Notes: generated by a model not told the origin, from the letters alone. DNA of 64,000 nucleotides from Gemmobacter nectariphilus (GCA_020721445.1 DYMU01000001.1:186001-250000); one strand, 5' to 3'. Shown: positions 23,919 to 34,109, numbered from the stretch's first letter. Made by a program: numbers and translations.

Positions 23919-25433
23919 ATGGTTGCCAAGGCCTATACGGTCGCCTTTGAAGGTGTCGAAGCCCGGCTGGTCGAGGTGCAGTGCGCCGTCTCGCCCGGAC
24001 TTCCCGGCTTTGCCGTGGTGGGCCTGCCCGACAAGGCGGTGTCCGAGGCGAAGGAACGGGTCCGTGCCGCGCTGCAAGCCATGTCGATCGCGCTGCCCAG
24101 CAAGAAGATCACCATCAACCTGTCGCCCGCCGACCTGCCGAAGGAAGGCTCACACTTCGACCTGCCCATCGCGCTGGCCGTGCTTGCCGCCCTCGACATC
24201 ATCCCCAAGGATGAGGTCGAACATACCGTGGCGCTTGGCGAATTGTCGCTGGATGGCCGCCTGATCGCCGTCATCGGCGCGCTGCCCGCCGCCATGGCCG
24301 CCGCCGACAGTGATCGCGCGCTTTTGTGCCCGCGCGCCTGCGGCGCCGAGGCGGCGTGGGTCGGCGCCACCGAAGTGCTGGCCGCCGCGACCCTGGACGA
24401 GGTTGTGCGCCACTACACCGGGCAATGCCCGCTGACACCCGCCGAAGCGGGCGAAGTGCTGCCGCCGCAGCGCAACCGCGACATGGCCGAGGTCAAGGGG
24501 CAAGAGCGCGCCAAACGCGGGCTCGAAATCGCCGCGGCCGGGCGGCATCACATGCTGATGGTGGGCACGCCGGGGTCGGGAAAATCCATGCTCGCCGCCC
24601 GCCTGCCGGGCATCCTGCCGCCCCTGTCCGCCGCCGAGGCGCTGGAAACCTCGATGATCCATTCGCTGGCGGGCCTGTTGTCCGAAGGCGGCATTTCGCG
24701 CGAACGCCCGTTCCGCGAACCGCATCACACCGCGTCGATGGTCGCCATCGTGGGCGGCGGCAAGGGGGCCAAGCCGGGGGAAATCAGCCTTGCCCACAAC
24801 GGCGTGCTGTTTTTGGATGAATTCCCCGAATTTCCCCGCCCGGTGCTGGAAACCCTGCGCCAACCCATTGAGACCGGCGAGATCATGGTGGCCCGCGCCA
24901 ATGCCCATACCCGCTATCCGTGCCGGTTCTTGCTGATCGCCGCCGCCAACCCCTGCCGCTGCGGCTATCTGACCGACCCTGCCCGCGCCTGCGGCAAGGC
25001 CCCCACCTGCGGCGACGACTATCTGGGCCGCATCTCCGGCCCGCTGATGGACCGCTTTGACCTGCGCGTCGATGTGCCCCCCGTGGCCTACAGCGACCTT
25101 GACCTTCCGTCGTCGGGCGAAGCGTCCGCCACCATCGCCGCCCGCGTGGCATCCGCCCGCGCCCGGCAAGACGCCCGCTTTGCCGGCCATGCCGGGGTCC
25201 GGGTCAATGCCGATATGGAAGGCGCCCTGCTGGAACAGGTCGCCAGCCCCGATGCCGAAGGTCGCGCCCTGATTTCGCGCGTGGCCGAACGCATGGGCCT
25301 GACCGCGCGCGGCTATCACCGCGTGCTGCGCGTGGCGCGCACCATCGCCGATCTGGATGGATCGGCGCAGGTGCGCCAGCCGCATGTGGCCGAGGCGGTC
25401 AGCTATCGCCTTGCGATCACCGCCAAATCCTGA
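23919..25433 (+). CDS. comM: ComM/YifB family Mg-chelatase-like AAA+ ATPase
   Basis: A 504-residue ComM homologue. The N-terminal part (1-170) is the ChlI-fold Lon-like domain (VVGLPDKAVSEAKERVRAAL, PADLPKEGSHFDLPIAL), the central AAA+ domain has Walker A GTPGSGKS (216-223), Walker B VLFLDEFPEF and a Cys motif NPCRCGY, and a C-terminal Mg_chelatase_C domain ends it. ComM is a helicase that helps branch migration of integrating DNA in natural transformation. Its stop lies three bases from the convergent gshB stop, leaving no room for separate terminators. Confidence 0.93.
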   Translation: MVAKAYTVAFEGVEARLVEVQCAVSPGLPGFAVVGLPDKAVSEAKERVRAALQAMSIALPSKKITINLSPADLPKEGSHFDLPIALAVLAALDIIPKDEVEHTVALGELSLDGRLIAVIGALPAAMAAADSDRALLCPRACGAEAAWVGATEVLAAATLDEVVRHYTGQCPLTPAEAGEVLPPQRNRDMAEVKGQERAKRGLEIAAAGRHHMLMVGTPGSGKSMLAARLPGILPPLSAAEALETSMIHSLAGLLSEGGISRERPFREPHHTASMVAIVGGGKGAKPGEISLAHNGVLFLDEFPEFPRPVLETLRQPIETGEIMVARANAHTRYPCRFLLIAAANPCRCGYLTDPARACGKAPTCGDDYLGRISGPLMDRFDLRVDVPPVAYSDLDLPSSGEASATIAARVASARARQDARFAGHAGVRVNADMEGALLEQVASPDAEGRALISRVAERMGLTARGYHRVLRVARTIADLDGSAQVRQPHVAEAVSYRLAITAKS

Positions 25434-25436
25434 AGC

Positions 25437-26381
25437 TTACAGCCCCCGCTTGGCCTCGATCACCTGCCAGATCCGGGCGGCCGCGTTGGTGCCGTCAAAC
25501 CGCTCCAGCTCTTGTATCCCGGTGGGCGAGGTCACGTTGATCTCGGTCAGCCAGTCGCCGATCACGTCAATACCGACAAACACCTGCCCCTTGTCGCGCA
25601 ACACCGGGCCGATTGTCGCGCAAATCTCCAGATCGCGCGGCGTCAGCCCCACCTGTTCCGGCCGCCCGCCCGCGTGCATGTTCGACCGGGTCTCGCCCGC
25701 CTGCGGCACCCGGTTGATCGCGCCCACCGGCTCGCCATTGACCAAGATCACCCGCTTGTCGCCCTTCGCCACATCGGGCAAAAACTTCTGCACGATCAGC
25801 GGCTCGCGGTTCATGCCGGTAAACATCTCATGCAGGCTGGCCAGATTGCGGTCATTCGGGTCCAGCCGGAACACCCCCGCACCGCCATTGCCATACAGCG
25901 GCTTCAGGATGATATCGCCATGCCGCGCCTTGAAGGCCCGGATCGTCTGCAAATCCCGTGCAATCGCGGTGGGCGGGGTCAGCTGAGCAAACCGCAACAC
26001 CAGCAGCTTTTCCGGAAAGTTGCGCACCCAGAACGGATCATTCACCACCAGGGTCTTCGGATGGATCATTTCCAGCAGATGCGTCGTGGTGATATAGCCC
26101 ATGTCGAACGGCGGGTCCTGCCGCAGCCAGACCACGTCGAAATCAGCCAGATCAACCTGCGTTTCTGCCCCGAAACTGACGTGATTGCCCGGTTCGCGCC
26201 GCACTTCGATCGGCCAGCCCCGCGCCATCACCCGGCCTTCGACAAAGGCCAGCTTGTCCGGGGTATAGTAAAACAGGCTATGCCCGCGCGCCTGCGCCTC
26301 AAGCGCAATGCGAAACGTGCTGTCGGCGTCAATATTGACCGCGCCAATCGGGTCCATCTGCAAAGCGACTCTAAGCGCCAT
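25437..26381 (-). CDS. gshB: Glutathione synthetase
   Basis: A 314-residue ATP-grasp enzyme that joins gamma-glutamylcysteine and glycine. [23 protein letters not shown] matches the GshB N-terminus; start 26381 has GGAGG five bases before the ATG, better than the upstream ATGs. Other motifs are [34 protein letters not shown] and [23 protein letters not shown]. It belongs to the rsmI-yraN-gshB minus-strand run common in this family of bacteria. Confidence 0.96.
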   Translation of the reverse strand: MALRVALQMDPIGAVNIDADSTFRIALEAQARGHSLFYYTPDKLAFVEGRVMARGWPIEVRREPGNHVSFGAETQVDLADFDVVWLRQDPPFDMGYITTTHLLEMIHPKTLVVNDPFWVRNFPEKLLVLRFAQLTPPTAIARDLQTIRAFKARHGDIILKPLYGNGGAGVFRLDPNDRNLASLHEMFTGMNREPLIVQKFLPDVAKGDKRVILVNGEPVGAINRVPQAGETRSNMHAGGRPEQVGLTPRDLEICATIGPVLRDKGQVFVGIDVIGDWLTEINVTSPTGIQELERFDGTNAAARIWQVIEAKRGL

Positions 26382-26439
26382 CCTGTCCTCCATGACCTTG
26401 CGCCAGCTTTGGCGCAATCAGGCGACAGATGCAAACCGG

Positions 26440-26793
26440 TCAGGCCGCATAGGCGTTCTCGACAATCTCGATCCGGCCCGCAGCATCGACCAAAGCCACA
26501 TCAAACCGCGCCGGCGTGTTCGCCCCGGCCGGTTCCCCGCCCAGAAAACATGCGGCAGAAGCATGGATCCGCGCCATCTGGCGCGCTGTGATCCGTTCCG
26601 CCGCCCAAGCATGGGTGCGGGCCTGCTTGACCTCGATGAAAATCACCTCAGCGCCATCCCGGGCAATCAGGTCAATCTCGCCACCCGGCCCGCGCCACCG
26701 GCGTGCGCACACCGGGCGACCCTGCCGCCCATAGAGTTGCGCGACCTGATCCTCAGCCGCCAGGCCTGCGTAATATGACCGTTGGCCACTCAT
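26440..26793 (-). CDS. yraN: YraN/UPF0102 family nuclease-like protein
   Basis: A 117-residue protein with the endonuclease-like core GGEIDLIARDGAEVIFIEVKQA, the D-(E)VK pattern of the PD-(D/E)XK fold. UPF0102 proteins are thought to act as Holliday-junction or structure-specific nucleases, but biochemical role is not settled. The ATG overlaps the rsmI stop (ATGA at 26790-26793), so the two are coupled, as in many proteobacteria. Confidence 0.9.
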   Translation of the reverse strand: MSGQRSYYAGLAAEDQVAQLYGRQGRPVCARRWRGPGGEIDLIARDGAEVIFIEVKQARTHAWAAERITARQMARIHASAACFLGGEPAGANTPARFDVALVDAAGRIEIVENAYAA

Positions 26794-27701
26794 TCCCCGC
26801 CCCCATCCTTGCGCCCGCGTGCCAAGGCCATCTGATACACCTGACGCCGCGGCAGCGAGAACGCCTCTGCCACGGCAGAGGCTGCATCCTTCATCGACAG
26901 CGTGTCCAAGGCCTTGTCCAAAGCCGCCTCAATCGTTTCGGGTTCTGCCGCCACCACGCCAGAGCGGTCGATCAGCAGAACGATTTCGCCCTTCACATCG
27001 CGGCCTTCGTAGGCAGCCAGCAGATCGTCAAGGCTGCCGCGGCTGACCTCTTCAAAGCGTTTGGTCAGTTCCCGGCACACCGCCGCCTGTCTGCCACCTC
27101 CGAAGCATTGCACGCATTCCCCTAATGTTTCCTGAATCCGTTTTGGTGATTCATACAGCACCAGCGTCGCGTCCACCCGCGACAGGTCTTCCAGAAACCG
27201 CCGCCGCGCGCCGGCGGATGACGGCGCAAAGCCGGCAAAGAAAAACCGGTCCGTCGGCAGGCCGGACACGGTCAGCGCACACAGCACGGCTGACGCGCCG
27301 GGCGCCGCCAGCACCGGCACACCTTCGGCAATCGCCGCGCGCGCCAGGCCAAAGCCCGGATCGCTGATCAGCGGTGTTCCGGCCTCGGACGCATAGACCA
27401 CCGACCGCCCGTCCTGCAGCGCCCGCATCAGCCGGGGAAGGGCATGGGCTTCGTTATGCTCGTGATAGGACACGATCGACCGATCCCCCAGCGCGATGCC
27501 ATGGATTTCCATCAGATGCCGCAGGCTGCGGGTATCCTCGGCGGCCAGAACATCGGCCCCTGCCAGCAGGTCCAGCGCGCGCAAGGTGATATCGCGCGCC
27601 GCCCCGATCGGGGTGGCGATGAAATGCAGACCCGGCGGAATCTCGCGCGGCGATGTCACATATGCGGTGGTTCGGCCGGGGTCTTCGGAAGGGGCTGACA
27701 T
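26790..27701 (-). CDS. rsmI: 16S rRNA (cytidine(1402)-2'-O)-methyltransferase
   Basis: A 303-residue SAM-dependent methyltransferase of the tetrapyrrole methylase fold: GLHFIATPIGAARDITLRAL at the N-terminus, AAEDTRSLRHLMEIHGI, the glycine-rich SEAGTPLISDPGF and GAPGASAVLCAL, then FFFAGFAP and VLYESPKRI. With RsmH it modifies C1402 in the ribosomal P-site. It is divergent from the LpoA-like gene. Confidence 0.95.
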   Translation of the reverse strand: MSAPSEDPGRTTAYVTSPREIPPGLHFIATPIGAARDITLRALDLLAGADVLAAEDTRSLRHLMEIHGIALGDRSIVSYHEHNEAHALPRLMRALQDGRSVVYASEAGTPLISDPGFGLARAAIAEGVPVLAAPGASAVLCALTVSGLPTDRFFFAGFAPSSAGARRRFLEDLSRVDATLVLYESPKRIQETLGECVQCFGGGRQAAVCRELTKRFEEVSRGSLDDLLAAYEGRDVKGEIVLLIDRSGVVAAEPETIEAALDKALDTLSMKDAASAVAEAFSLPRRQVYQMALARGRKDGGGE

Positions 27702-27798
27702 CGGGCTGGTCCTGACAAGTTTACTTCGCCCTGTATTCGCCGTAGGTTTGCTGACAGGTCGTGCGCCGCTGAAAAGCCGCTGGGAAGAGGAAGTTCAC

Positions 27799-28977
27799 AT
27801 GTTGTCCGTTTTAAGCCGGGCCCGCAAGTCGCTGGGTCGTGTTGCCTTTGGCTTGGCCGCCCTGGCGCTGGCCGCCTGTCAGCCGGTTGTCGGGCCCACC
27901 GCCGGGGGCGGCGCGGCGGGTCCGGGCGCTGCGGTCGTGGTGGCACTGCTGGTTCCCGGCGGTTCGGGCCAGGCCAGTGACGAGCTTCTGGCCCGGTCGT
28001 TGCAAAACGCAGCCCGGTTGGCGATTTCCGATCTGGCCACCAGCCGCATCGACCTGCGGGTCTACAACACCGCCGGTCAGCCCGCACAGGCGCAGGCCAT
28101 GGCCACCCAGGCCATCAACGACGGGGCCCGAATCATCCTTGGCCCGGTCTTCGCGCAAGAGGCGAACGCGGCCGGTGTCGCGGCGGCGGCGCAGGGCGTC
28201 AACGTGCTGGCGTTTTCAAACAACCCCGACATCGCCGGGGGCAATGTCTTCATCCTTGGCCCCACCTTTGCCAACACCGCCACCCGGCTTGCGGGCTATT
28301 CGGTGCGCAACGGCAAGCGCCGGATCATGGTGGTGCATGAGAAAAACACCGCCGGAAACCTTGGCCGTGCCGCCATCGAACAGGGTGTTGCACGCGCCGG
28401 CGGGACGATCGTCGGTGTCGGATCGTACGAGTTTTCGCAAAACGGCGTGGTCGCGGCCGCCCCCGGTATCGCCGCTGCGGCCCGGGCCAATGCTGCCGAT
28501 GCCCTGTTTCTGACCGCCGATACCGCCGGGGCCCTGCCGCTGATCAGCCAGCTTCTGGCCGACAACGGCATGGGGCCTGGCGTGACGCAGTTCATCGGCC
28601 TGACCCGCTGGGATATTCCGCAAGCCACGCTGGCGCTGCCGGGTGTGCAGGGCGGCTGGTTTGCCCTGTCGGACCCTGCCTTGTATCAACAGTATCAATC
28701 GCGCTACCAGACCGCCTTTGGCGAAGCGCCGCATCCGATTTCCGGCCTTGCCTATGATGGCATCGCCGCCATCGGGGCCTTGCTGAAACGCGGCAATGCA
28801 ACGGCGCTGTCTTCTGCCGCGCTGACCCAAGGGGCGGGCTTTGTCGGCGTCAACGGCATCTTCCGGCTGCGCAGCGACGGGTTGAACGAACGCGGCCTTG
28901 CCGTGGCGCAGGTGCGCAACAATCAGGTCGTGATCGTCGACCCGGCCCCGCGCAGCTTTGGCGGCTTCGGATCCTGA
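27799..28977 (+). CDS. LpoA-like penicillin-binding-protein activator lipoprotein
   Basis: A 392-residue lipoprotein: ATG at 27799 behind GAGGAAG, signal sequence with lipobox LAAC (ALAACQPVV), Gly/Ala-rich spacer, then a periplasmic-binding-protein-like domain (VALLVPGGSGQASDELLARSLQNAARLAISDL, GARIILGPVFAQEANAAGVAA, VLAFSNNPDIAGGN). It corresponds to the C-terminal LppC/LpoA domain that, in gamma-proteobacteria, stimulates PBP1A from the outer membrane. The alphaproteobacterial form lacks the N-terminal TPR part; activation of a PBP here is inferred. glnD follows in 10 bases. Confidence 0.85.
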   Translation: MLSVLSRARKSLGRVAFGLAALALAACQPVVGPTAGGGAAGPGAAVVVALLVPGGSGQASDELLARSLQNAARLAISDLATSRIDLRVYNTAGQPAQAQAMATQAINDGARIILGPVFAQEANAAGVAAAAQGVNVLAFSNNPDIAGGNVFILGPTFANTATRLAGYSVRNGKRRIMVVHEKNTAGNLGRAAIEQGVARAGGTIVGVGSYEFSQNGVVAAAPGIAAAARANAADALFLTADTAGALPLISQLLADNGMGPGVTQFIGLTRWDIPQATLALPGVQGGWFALSDPALYQQYQSRYQTAFGEAPHPISGLAYDGIAAIGALLKRGNATALSSAALTQGAGFVGVNGIFRLRSDGLNERGLAVAQVRNNQVVIVDPAPRSFGGFGS

Positions 28978-28987
28978 GGGCCTTTTG

Positions 28988-31789
28988 ATGGCGCTTGCCG
29001 CCGAACAACCCGCCCCGCCCGTGCCGCAAGGTTACGCCCCTGTCGAGATGATCCTGCCCTCGGCAAGCATCATCGACGTTGGCGCCATGCTGGCGGCCAT
29101 CGGTGCCGAGGTGCAGGCCACCGGCACGACCGACCCGCGCAGCCTGCGGGCGATCGCGGTCAGCCACATGTCCGAGGCGCGGACCGCAGGCTCGGCCGCG
29201 CTGGCCGACGCCTTCCTTGCCCGCCCGCGCGACGCCCGCGCGCTGGTTGCGGCGCAGTCCTTCCTGACCGATGGGCTGGTGCGGGTGGCGCTTGAGGTGT
29301 CGTGCCGCCACCTGCATCCGCTGGCCAACCCGACCGAGGCCGAGCGCATTGCCGTTGTCGCCGTCGGCGGCTATGGACGCGCCGAAATGGCGCCTGCCTC
29401 GGACGTCGACCTGTTGTTCCTGACGCCGTGGAAAACCACGCCCTGGGCCGAAAGCGTCATCGAATCGCTGCTCTACATGCTGTGGGATCTGAAGCTGAAG
29501 GTCGGCCACGCCACCCGCACGGTGAAAGACTGCGTGCGCCTTGGCCGCGAAGACATCACCATCCGCACCGCCCTGCTGGAGCACCGCTTCGTCGCCGGCC
29601 ATGCAGCGCTTGCCACCGATCTGGGCGACAAGCTGTGGTCGGACCTGTTTCGCAACACCGGGCCCGAGTTCATCGAGGCCAAGCTGGCCGAACGGGCCGC
29701 GCGCCACAAGCGTCAGGGCGGGCAGCGCTATGTGCTGGAACCCAACGTGAAAGAGGGCAAGGGCGGGTTGCGCGATCTGCAAACCCTATACTGGATCGGC
29801 AAATATCTGCACCGCGTCGGTGCCGCGCGCGAATTGGTGGCGGTCGGCCTGTTCAGCCCCGAAGAATACGACACCTTCCGCACCGCAGAAGAGTTCCTGT
29901 GGGCCGTGCGCTGCCATCTGCACTTCATCACCGGGCGGGCGATGGACCAGCTGACCTTTGACCTGCAGGTCGAGGTCGCCGCCCGCATGGGCTACCGTGA
30001 TGCGCGCGGCCGGCGCGCCGTCGAGATCTTCATGCAGGACTATTTCCGCCACGCCACCCGCGTTGGCGAATTGACCCGCATCTTCCTGACCGAACTGGAA
30101 GCCCGCCACGCCAAGCCCGAGGCCAGCCTTCTGGGCATCTTCAAGCGCAAGAAACGGGTCAAGCCGGGCTATACGCTGGTGCAGGGCCGGATCGACGTGA
30201 CCGATCCAGCAGCCTTTCTGGCCGACAACCTCAACCTTCTGCGGGTGTTCGAAGAGGCGCTGCGCACCGGATACCTTCTGCACCCCAACGTCATGCGCCT
30301 GATCGCGGCCAATCTTGACCGCATCACCGACACCATGCGCAACGATCCCGAAGCCGTTCACATCTTCATGGACCTGTTGCTAAAACACGGCAACCCCGAA
30401 CGCGCCTTGCGCCGGATGAACGAGCTGGGCGTGCTGGGCGCCTTCATCCCCGAATTCGAAGCCATCGTCGCGATGATGCAGTTCAACGTCTACCACCACT
30501 ACACGGTGGATGAACACATCATCCAATGCGTCAGCATTCTGGCCCAGATCGAACGCGGCGAGCTGGTGGAAGAACTTCCCGTGGCCACCGGCATCCTGAA
30601 AGCCGGGGTGAACCGCAAGGTGATCTACATCGCCATCCTGCTGCATGACATCGGCAAGGGCCGGCCCGAAGACCATTCCATCATCGGCGCACAGATGGCC
30701 CGCCGCATTGCCCCGCGCCTTGGGCTGACGCCGGAAGACTGCGACACCGTCGAATGGCTGGTGCGCTATCACCTGCTGATGTCGGACATGGCGCAAAAGC
30801 GCGACATTGGCGATCCGCGTACCGTGCGCGACTTTGCCAAGGCGGTAAAGACCCGCAAACGGCTGGACCTGCTGACGCTGCTTACCGTATGCGACATCCG
30901 CGGTGTGGGCCCCGGCACATGGAACAACTGGAAGGCCATGCTGCTGCGCCGCCTGTATAACGAAACCGCCGATGCGCTGACCAGCGGGCTGGAACACATC
31001 AACCGCGACAAGCGCGAGGACGAGTCGAAAAAGGCCCTGCGCGAGGCGCTGTCCGACTGGCCCGCCGCCGAGTTGCGCGCCGAATTGGCCCGCCACTACC
31101 CGCCCTATTGGCAGGGGCTTTCGACCGAAACCCAGGCCGTCTTCGCCCGCCTGCTGCGCGGGCTGGCCGATAACGAGATCCGCATCGACCTGCACCCCGA
31201 ACCCGACCGCGACGCCACCCGCGCGGCCTTTGCGCTGGCCGACCATCCGGGCATCTTCTCGCGTCTGGCCGGGGCCCTCGCACTGGTCGGGGCCAATGTC
31301 GTCGATGCCCGCACCTACACATCGAAAGACGGCTACGCGACGCCGGTGTTCTGGGTGCAGGACGCCGAAGGCAAACCCTATGACGAGGCCCGCCTGCCAC
31401 GCCTGCGCAGCATGATCGACCGAACCCTGAAAGGCGAGGTCGTCGCCCGCGATGCGCTGAAAGACCGCGACCGCGTGAAAAAGCGCGAACGCGAGTTCCG
31501 CTTTCCCACCCATATCACCTTCGACAACGAAGGCTCTGACATCTACACCATCATCGAGGTCGACACCCGCGACCGCCCCGGTCTGCTGTATGACCTGACC
31601 CGAACGCTGGCCAACAACAACATCTACATCGCCAGTGCGGTGATCGCGACCTATGGCGCGCAGGTGGTCGATGCATTTTATGTAAAGGACATGTTCGGTG
31701 TGAAGCTGCACGCCAAATCCAAACAGGAAGCGCTCGAGAAAAAGTTGCGTCAGGCCATTGCCGATGGCGCCGAACGGGCCGCGACGTGA
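28988..31789 (+). CDS. glnD: Bifunctional PII uridylyltransferase / uridylyl-removing enzyme
   Basis: A 933-residue GlnD. The nucleotidyltransferase site is GGYGRAEMAPASDVDLLFL (from about 126), an HD domain carries HDIGKGRPEDHS (about 553), and two C-terminal ACT domains (about 745 and 848, HPGIFSRLAGALALVGANVVDART and RPGLLYDLTRTLANNNIYIASA) sense glutamine. It uridylylates PII proteins under nitrogen limitation and removes UMP when glutamine is high. Start MALAAEQP is preferred to an in-frame codon within the previous gene. The TGA overlaps the murJ GTG. Confidence 0.96.
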   Translation: MALAAEQPAPPVPQGYAPVEMILPSASIIDVGAMLAAIGAEVQATGTTDPRSLRAIAVSHMSEARTAGSAALADAFLARPRDARALVAAQSFLTDGLVRVALEVSCRHLHPLANPTEAERIAVVAVGGYGRAEMAPASDVDLLFLTPWKTTPWAESVIESLLYMLWDLKLKVGHATRTVKDCVRLGREDITIRTALLEHRFVAGHAALATDLGDKLWSDLFRNTGPEFIEAKLAERAARHKRQGGQRYVLEPNVKEGKGGLRDLQTLYWIGKYLHRVGAARELVAVGLFSPEEYDTFRTAEEFLWAVRCHLHFITGRAMDQLTFDLQVEVAARMGYRDARGRRAVEIFMQDYFRHATRVGELTRIFLTELEARHAKPEASLLGIFKRKKRVKPGYTLVQGRIDVTDPAAFLADNLNLLRVFEEALRTGYLLHPNVMRLIAANLDRITDTMRNDPEAVHIFMDLLLKHGNPERALRRMNELGVLGAFIPEFEAIVAMMQFNVYHHYTVDEHIIQCVSILAQIERGELVEELPVATGILKAGVNRKVIYIAILLHDIGKGRPEDHSIIGAQMARRIAPRLGLTPEDCDTVEWLVRYHLLMSDMAQKRDIGDPRTVRDFAKAVKTRKRLDLLTLLTVCDIRGVGPGTWNNWKAMLLRRLYNETADALTSGLEHINRDKREDESKKALREALSDWPAAELRAELARHYPPYWQGLSTETQAVFARLLRGLADNEIRIDLHPEPDRDATRAAFALADHPGIFSRLAGALALVGANVVDARTYTSKDGYATPVFWVQDAEGKPYDEARLPRLRSMIDRTLKGEVVARDALKDRDRVKKREREFRFPTHITFDNEGSDIYTIIEVDTRDRPGLLYDLTRTLANNNIYIASAVIATYGAQVVDAFYVKDMFGVKLHAKSKQEALEKKLRQAIADGAERAAT

Positions 31790-33333
31790 AACCCATCCGT
31801 CTGGTGCGCGGCTTTTTCACCGTGGGGGGCTGGACGCTGGCCAGCCGCATCCTTGGCTTTGTCCGCGACGCCTGGATCGCCGCCGTGCTGGGTACCGGGC
31901 CTGCGGCGCAGGCCTTCATCGTGGCGTTTTCGCTGCCCAACATGTTTCGCCGGTTCTTTGCCGAAGGGGCCTTCAACACCGCCTTCGTGCCGATGTTCTC
32001 GAAAAAACTGGAATCCGGCGAATCGCCCGAGGATTTCGCGCGCGAGGCGATGTCGGGCCTTGCCTCGGTGGTGCTGGCGCTGACGCTGATCGCGCAACTG
32101 TTCATGCCATGGCTGGTGCTGGCCATGGCCTCGGGCTTTCAGGGTGACGCGCGCTTTGATCTGTCGGTCAGCTATGGCCGCATCGCCTTTCCCTATATCC
32201 TGTTCATCTCGCTGGCGGCCCTGGCCTCGGGCGTGCTGAATGCCTCGGGGCGCTTTGCCGCTGCGGCCGCAGCACCCGTGCTGCTGAACATGATCTTCAT
32301 TGCCACGCTGTGGCTGACGCCGCGCTTTGGCTGGGATGCCGGGCTTGCGCTGACCTGGGCAATTCCGCTGGCGGGCATCGCGCAATTCGCGCTGGTCTGG
32401 GTCGCGGCCCGGCGGGCAGGCTTTACCCTGATCCCGCGCCTGCCCCGCCTGACGCCGCAGATCAAGCGTCTGGCCATCATTGCCGCCCCCGCCATGCTGG
32501 CGGGCGGCGTGGTGCAGATCAACCTGCTGGTCGGGCGGCAAGTGTCGTCCTACTTTGGCGAGGCGGTGGCCTGGCTTTACAACGCCGACCGCCTTTACCA
32601 ACTGCCGCTGGGCGTGGTGGCCATTGCCATCGGCGTGGTGCTGCTGCCGGACCTGTCGCGTCGGCTGAAGGCCGACGATACCACGGGCGCGCAGCACAGC
32701 TTTTCGCGCGCAACCGAATTTGCACTGGCGCTGACCATCCCTTCCGCCGTGGCGCTGGTGGTGATTGCCACTCCATTGGTGTCGGTCTTGTTTGAACGCG
32801 GCAGGTTCGGCCCCGCCGATACCGTGGCCACGGCGCTGGCTGTCGCGGTCTATGGCCTTGGCCTGCCGGCCTTTGTGCTGCAAAAGGTGCTGCAACCGCT
32901 GTTCTTTGCCCGCGAAGACACCAGAAGCCCGTTCAATTACGCCGTTGTTTCCATGGTGGTGAATGCGGTGCTGGCCGTGGGGCTGGCCCCGTTGATCGGC
33001 TACATCGCCGCTGCGGTGGCGACGTCAGTGGCGGCCTGGGCGATGGTTTGGCAGCTTTGGCGTGGCAGCCGCAGCATGGGCGACGCCGTCCGCTTTGACA
33101 CCCGGCTGACCGCCCGCGCCCCGCGGATCGTGCTGGCGTCCCTTATCATGGGGGCAGTGCTTTACGCCGCCATGCTGGGGCTTGCGCCGATGCTGGTCAG
33201 CCCCGGCTGGCGCTATCTGGGCCTTGCGCTTCTGGTTCTGGCCGGGGCCGTGGCCTATTTCGGCGCAGGTGCCCTGATCGGTGCCTTCCGGCTGTCGGAC
33301 TTCAAGGCCGGCCTGCGCCGCAGCAAGGCTTGA
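31786..33333 (+). CDS. murJ: Lipid II flippase MurJ
   Basis: A 515-residue MATE/MVF-type membrane protein with about 14 spans. The N-terminus (GGWTLASRILGFVRDAWIAAVLG) and PNMFRRFFAEGAFNTAFVPMFS are strongly conserved in MurJ and contain the Arg residues needed for transport. It flips lipid II to the periplasmic side for murein synthesis. GTG start at 31786 overlaps the glnD stop; this glnD-murJ pairing is common in alphaproteobacteria. Confidence 0.95.
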   Translation: MKPIRLVRGFFTVGGWTLASRILGFVRDAWIAAVLGTGPAAQAFIVAFSLPNMFRRFFAEGAFNTAFVPMFSKKLESGESPEDFAREAMSGLASVVLALTLIAQLFMPWLVLAMASGFQGDARFDLSVSYGRIAFPYILFISLAALASGVLNASGRFAAAAAAPVLLNMIFIATLWLTPRFGWDAGLALTWAIPLAGIAQFALVWVAARRAGFTLIPRLPRLTPQIKRLAIIAAPAMLAGGVVQINLLVGRQVSSYFGEAVAWLYNADRLYQLPLGVVAIAIGVVLLPDLSRRLKADDTTGAQHSFSRATEFALALTIPSAVALVVIATPLVSVLFERGRFGPADTVATALAVAVYGLGLPAFVLQKVLQPLFFAREDTRSPFNYAVVSMVVNAVLAVGLAPLIGYIAAAVATSVAAWAMVWQLWRGSRSMGDAVRFDTRLTARAPRIVLASLIMGAVLYAAMLGLAPMLVSPGWRYLGLALLVLAGAVAYFGAGALIGAFRLSDFKAGLRRSKA

Positions 33334-33422
33334 TCAGCGCCGGCCAGACGTTACCAAAACGTAAATCTGCGCGCCCAACCCCTTGATTTCAAAGAGCTGG
33401 GAAACTGTCTCACCGCCGGACA

Positions 33423-34109
33423 TTAGCGCTGCCGCACCTTTTGCAACACCCGCGCAAACCCGCCGGGGCTGACCACGAATGACAGCAAGAACCCGGTGGC
33501 AAAGCCCGTCAGATCGGCCACCCATTCATAGCCGCCCCCAAACAGCAGGCCGAACACCAGCTGTATCCCCAGCAGGAACCCGATCATCGTGAAGGCCCGG
33601 AACTTGTTGGCCCCCACCGCCGCCAGATTGACCCACAACAGGAAGGTGAAGCCGCCGATCAGGCCATAGACCGCCGGATAGGCCCCCACCAGCGGCGTCC
33701 GCACCCCCGGCAAGACCATCGTGTAAACCAAGGCCCCCATTGCCGCCGAGGCAAAGAACACCAGCAGAACCGCCCACCAGCGAAACACCTCGCCCACCAT
33801 CTTGCCAATGGCCAGCAGGATGACGACCGCAAACAGCGCATGCGTCACCCCGCCATGCACCAGCGGATAGCTGATCAGCCGGTGCAGGCCATTCAGCGGA
33901 TATTGCCCGGTCTCCAGCAGATAGCGCATCAGGTCAGGCGAAAAGGCAAACCGCTCCAACGCCTGCAACCGCCAGCCCACCCCATTGGCCCCGCCGACAA
34001 GGCCACGCTCGGCCAGACTCAGCACCGCCTCCATCGCGATCATCGGCAAGGCAAGCAGCCAGACCACCGGCGGCAGCGGGTTCAAGGGCGGGGCGTTGCG
34101 GTCATCCAT
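33423..34109 (-). CDS. Rhomboid-fold membrane protein lacking catalytic residues (pseudoprotease)
   Basis: A 228-residue protein with six or so spans and overall rhomboid layout: an L1/TM2 region LISYPLVHGGVTHALFAVVILL, TM4 with GAYPAVYGLIGGFTF, and TM6 WVADLTGFATGFLLSF. The catalytic positions are changed: the GxSG serine motif is GAYP (142-145), the TM6 His is Asp199, and the HxxxN motif is H90-ALF-A94. A serine protease mechanism is therefore unlikely. The MDDRNAPPL start (34109) has AGGAG upstream. It lies between murJ and trpS, convergent with murJ and divergent from trpS. It may bind membrane clients without cutting them. Confidence 0.75.
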   Translation of the reverse strand: MDDRNAPPLNPLPPVVWLLALPMIAMEAVLSLAERGLVGGANGVGWRLQALERFAFSPDLMRYLLETGQYPLNGLHRLISYPLVHGGVTHALFAVVILLAIGKMVGEVFRWWAVLLVFFASAAMGALVYTMVLPGVRTPLVGAYPAVYGLIGGFTFLLWVNLAAVGANKFRAFTMIGFLLGIQLVFGLLFGGGYEWVADLTGFATGFLLSFVVSPGGFARVLQKVRQR

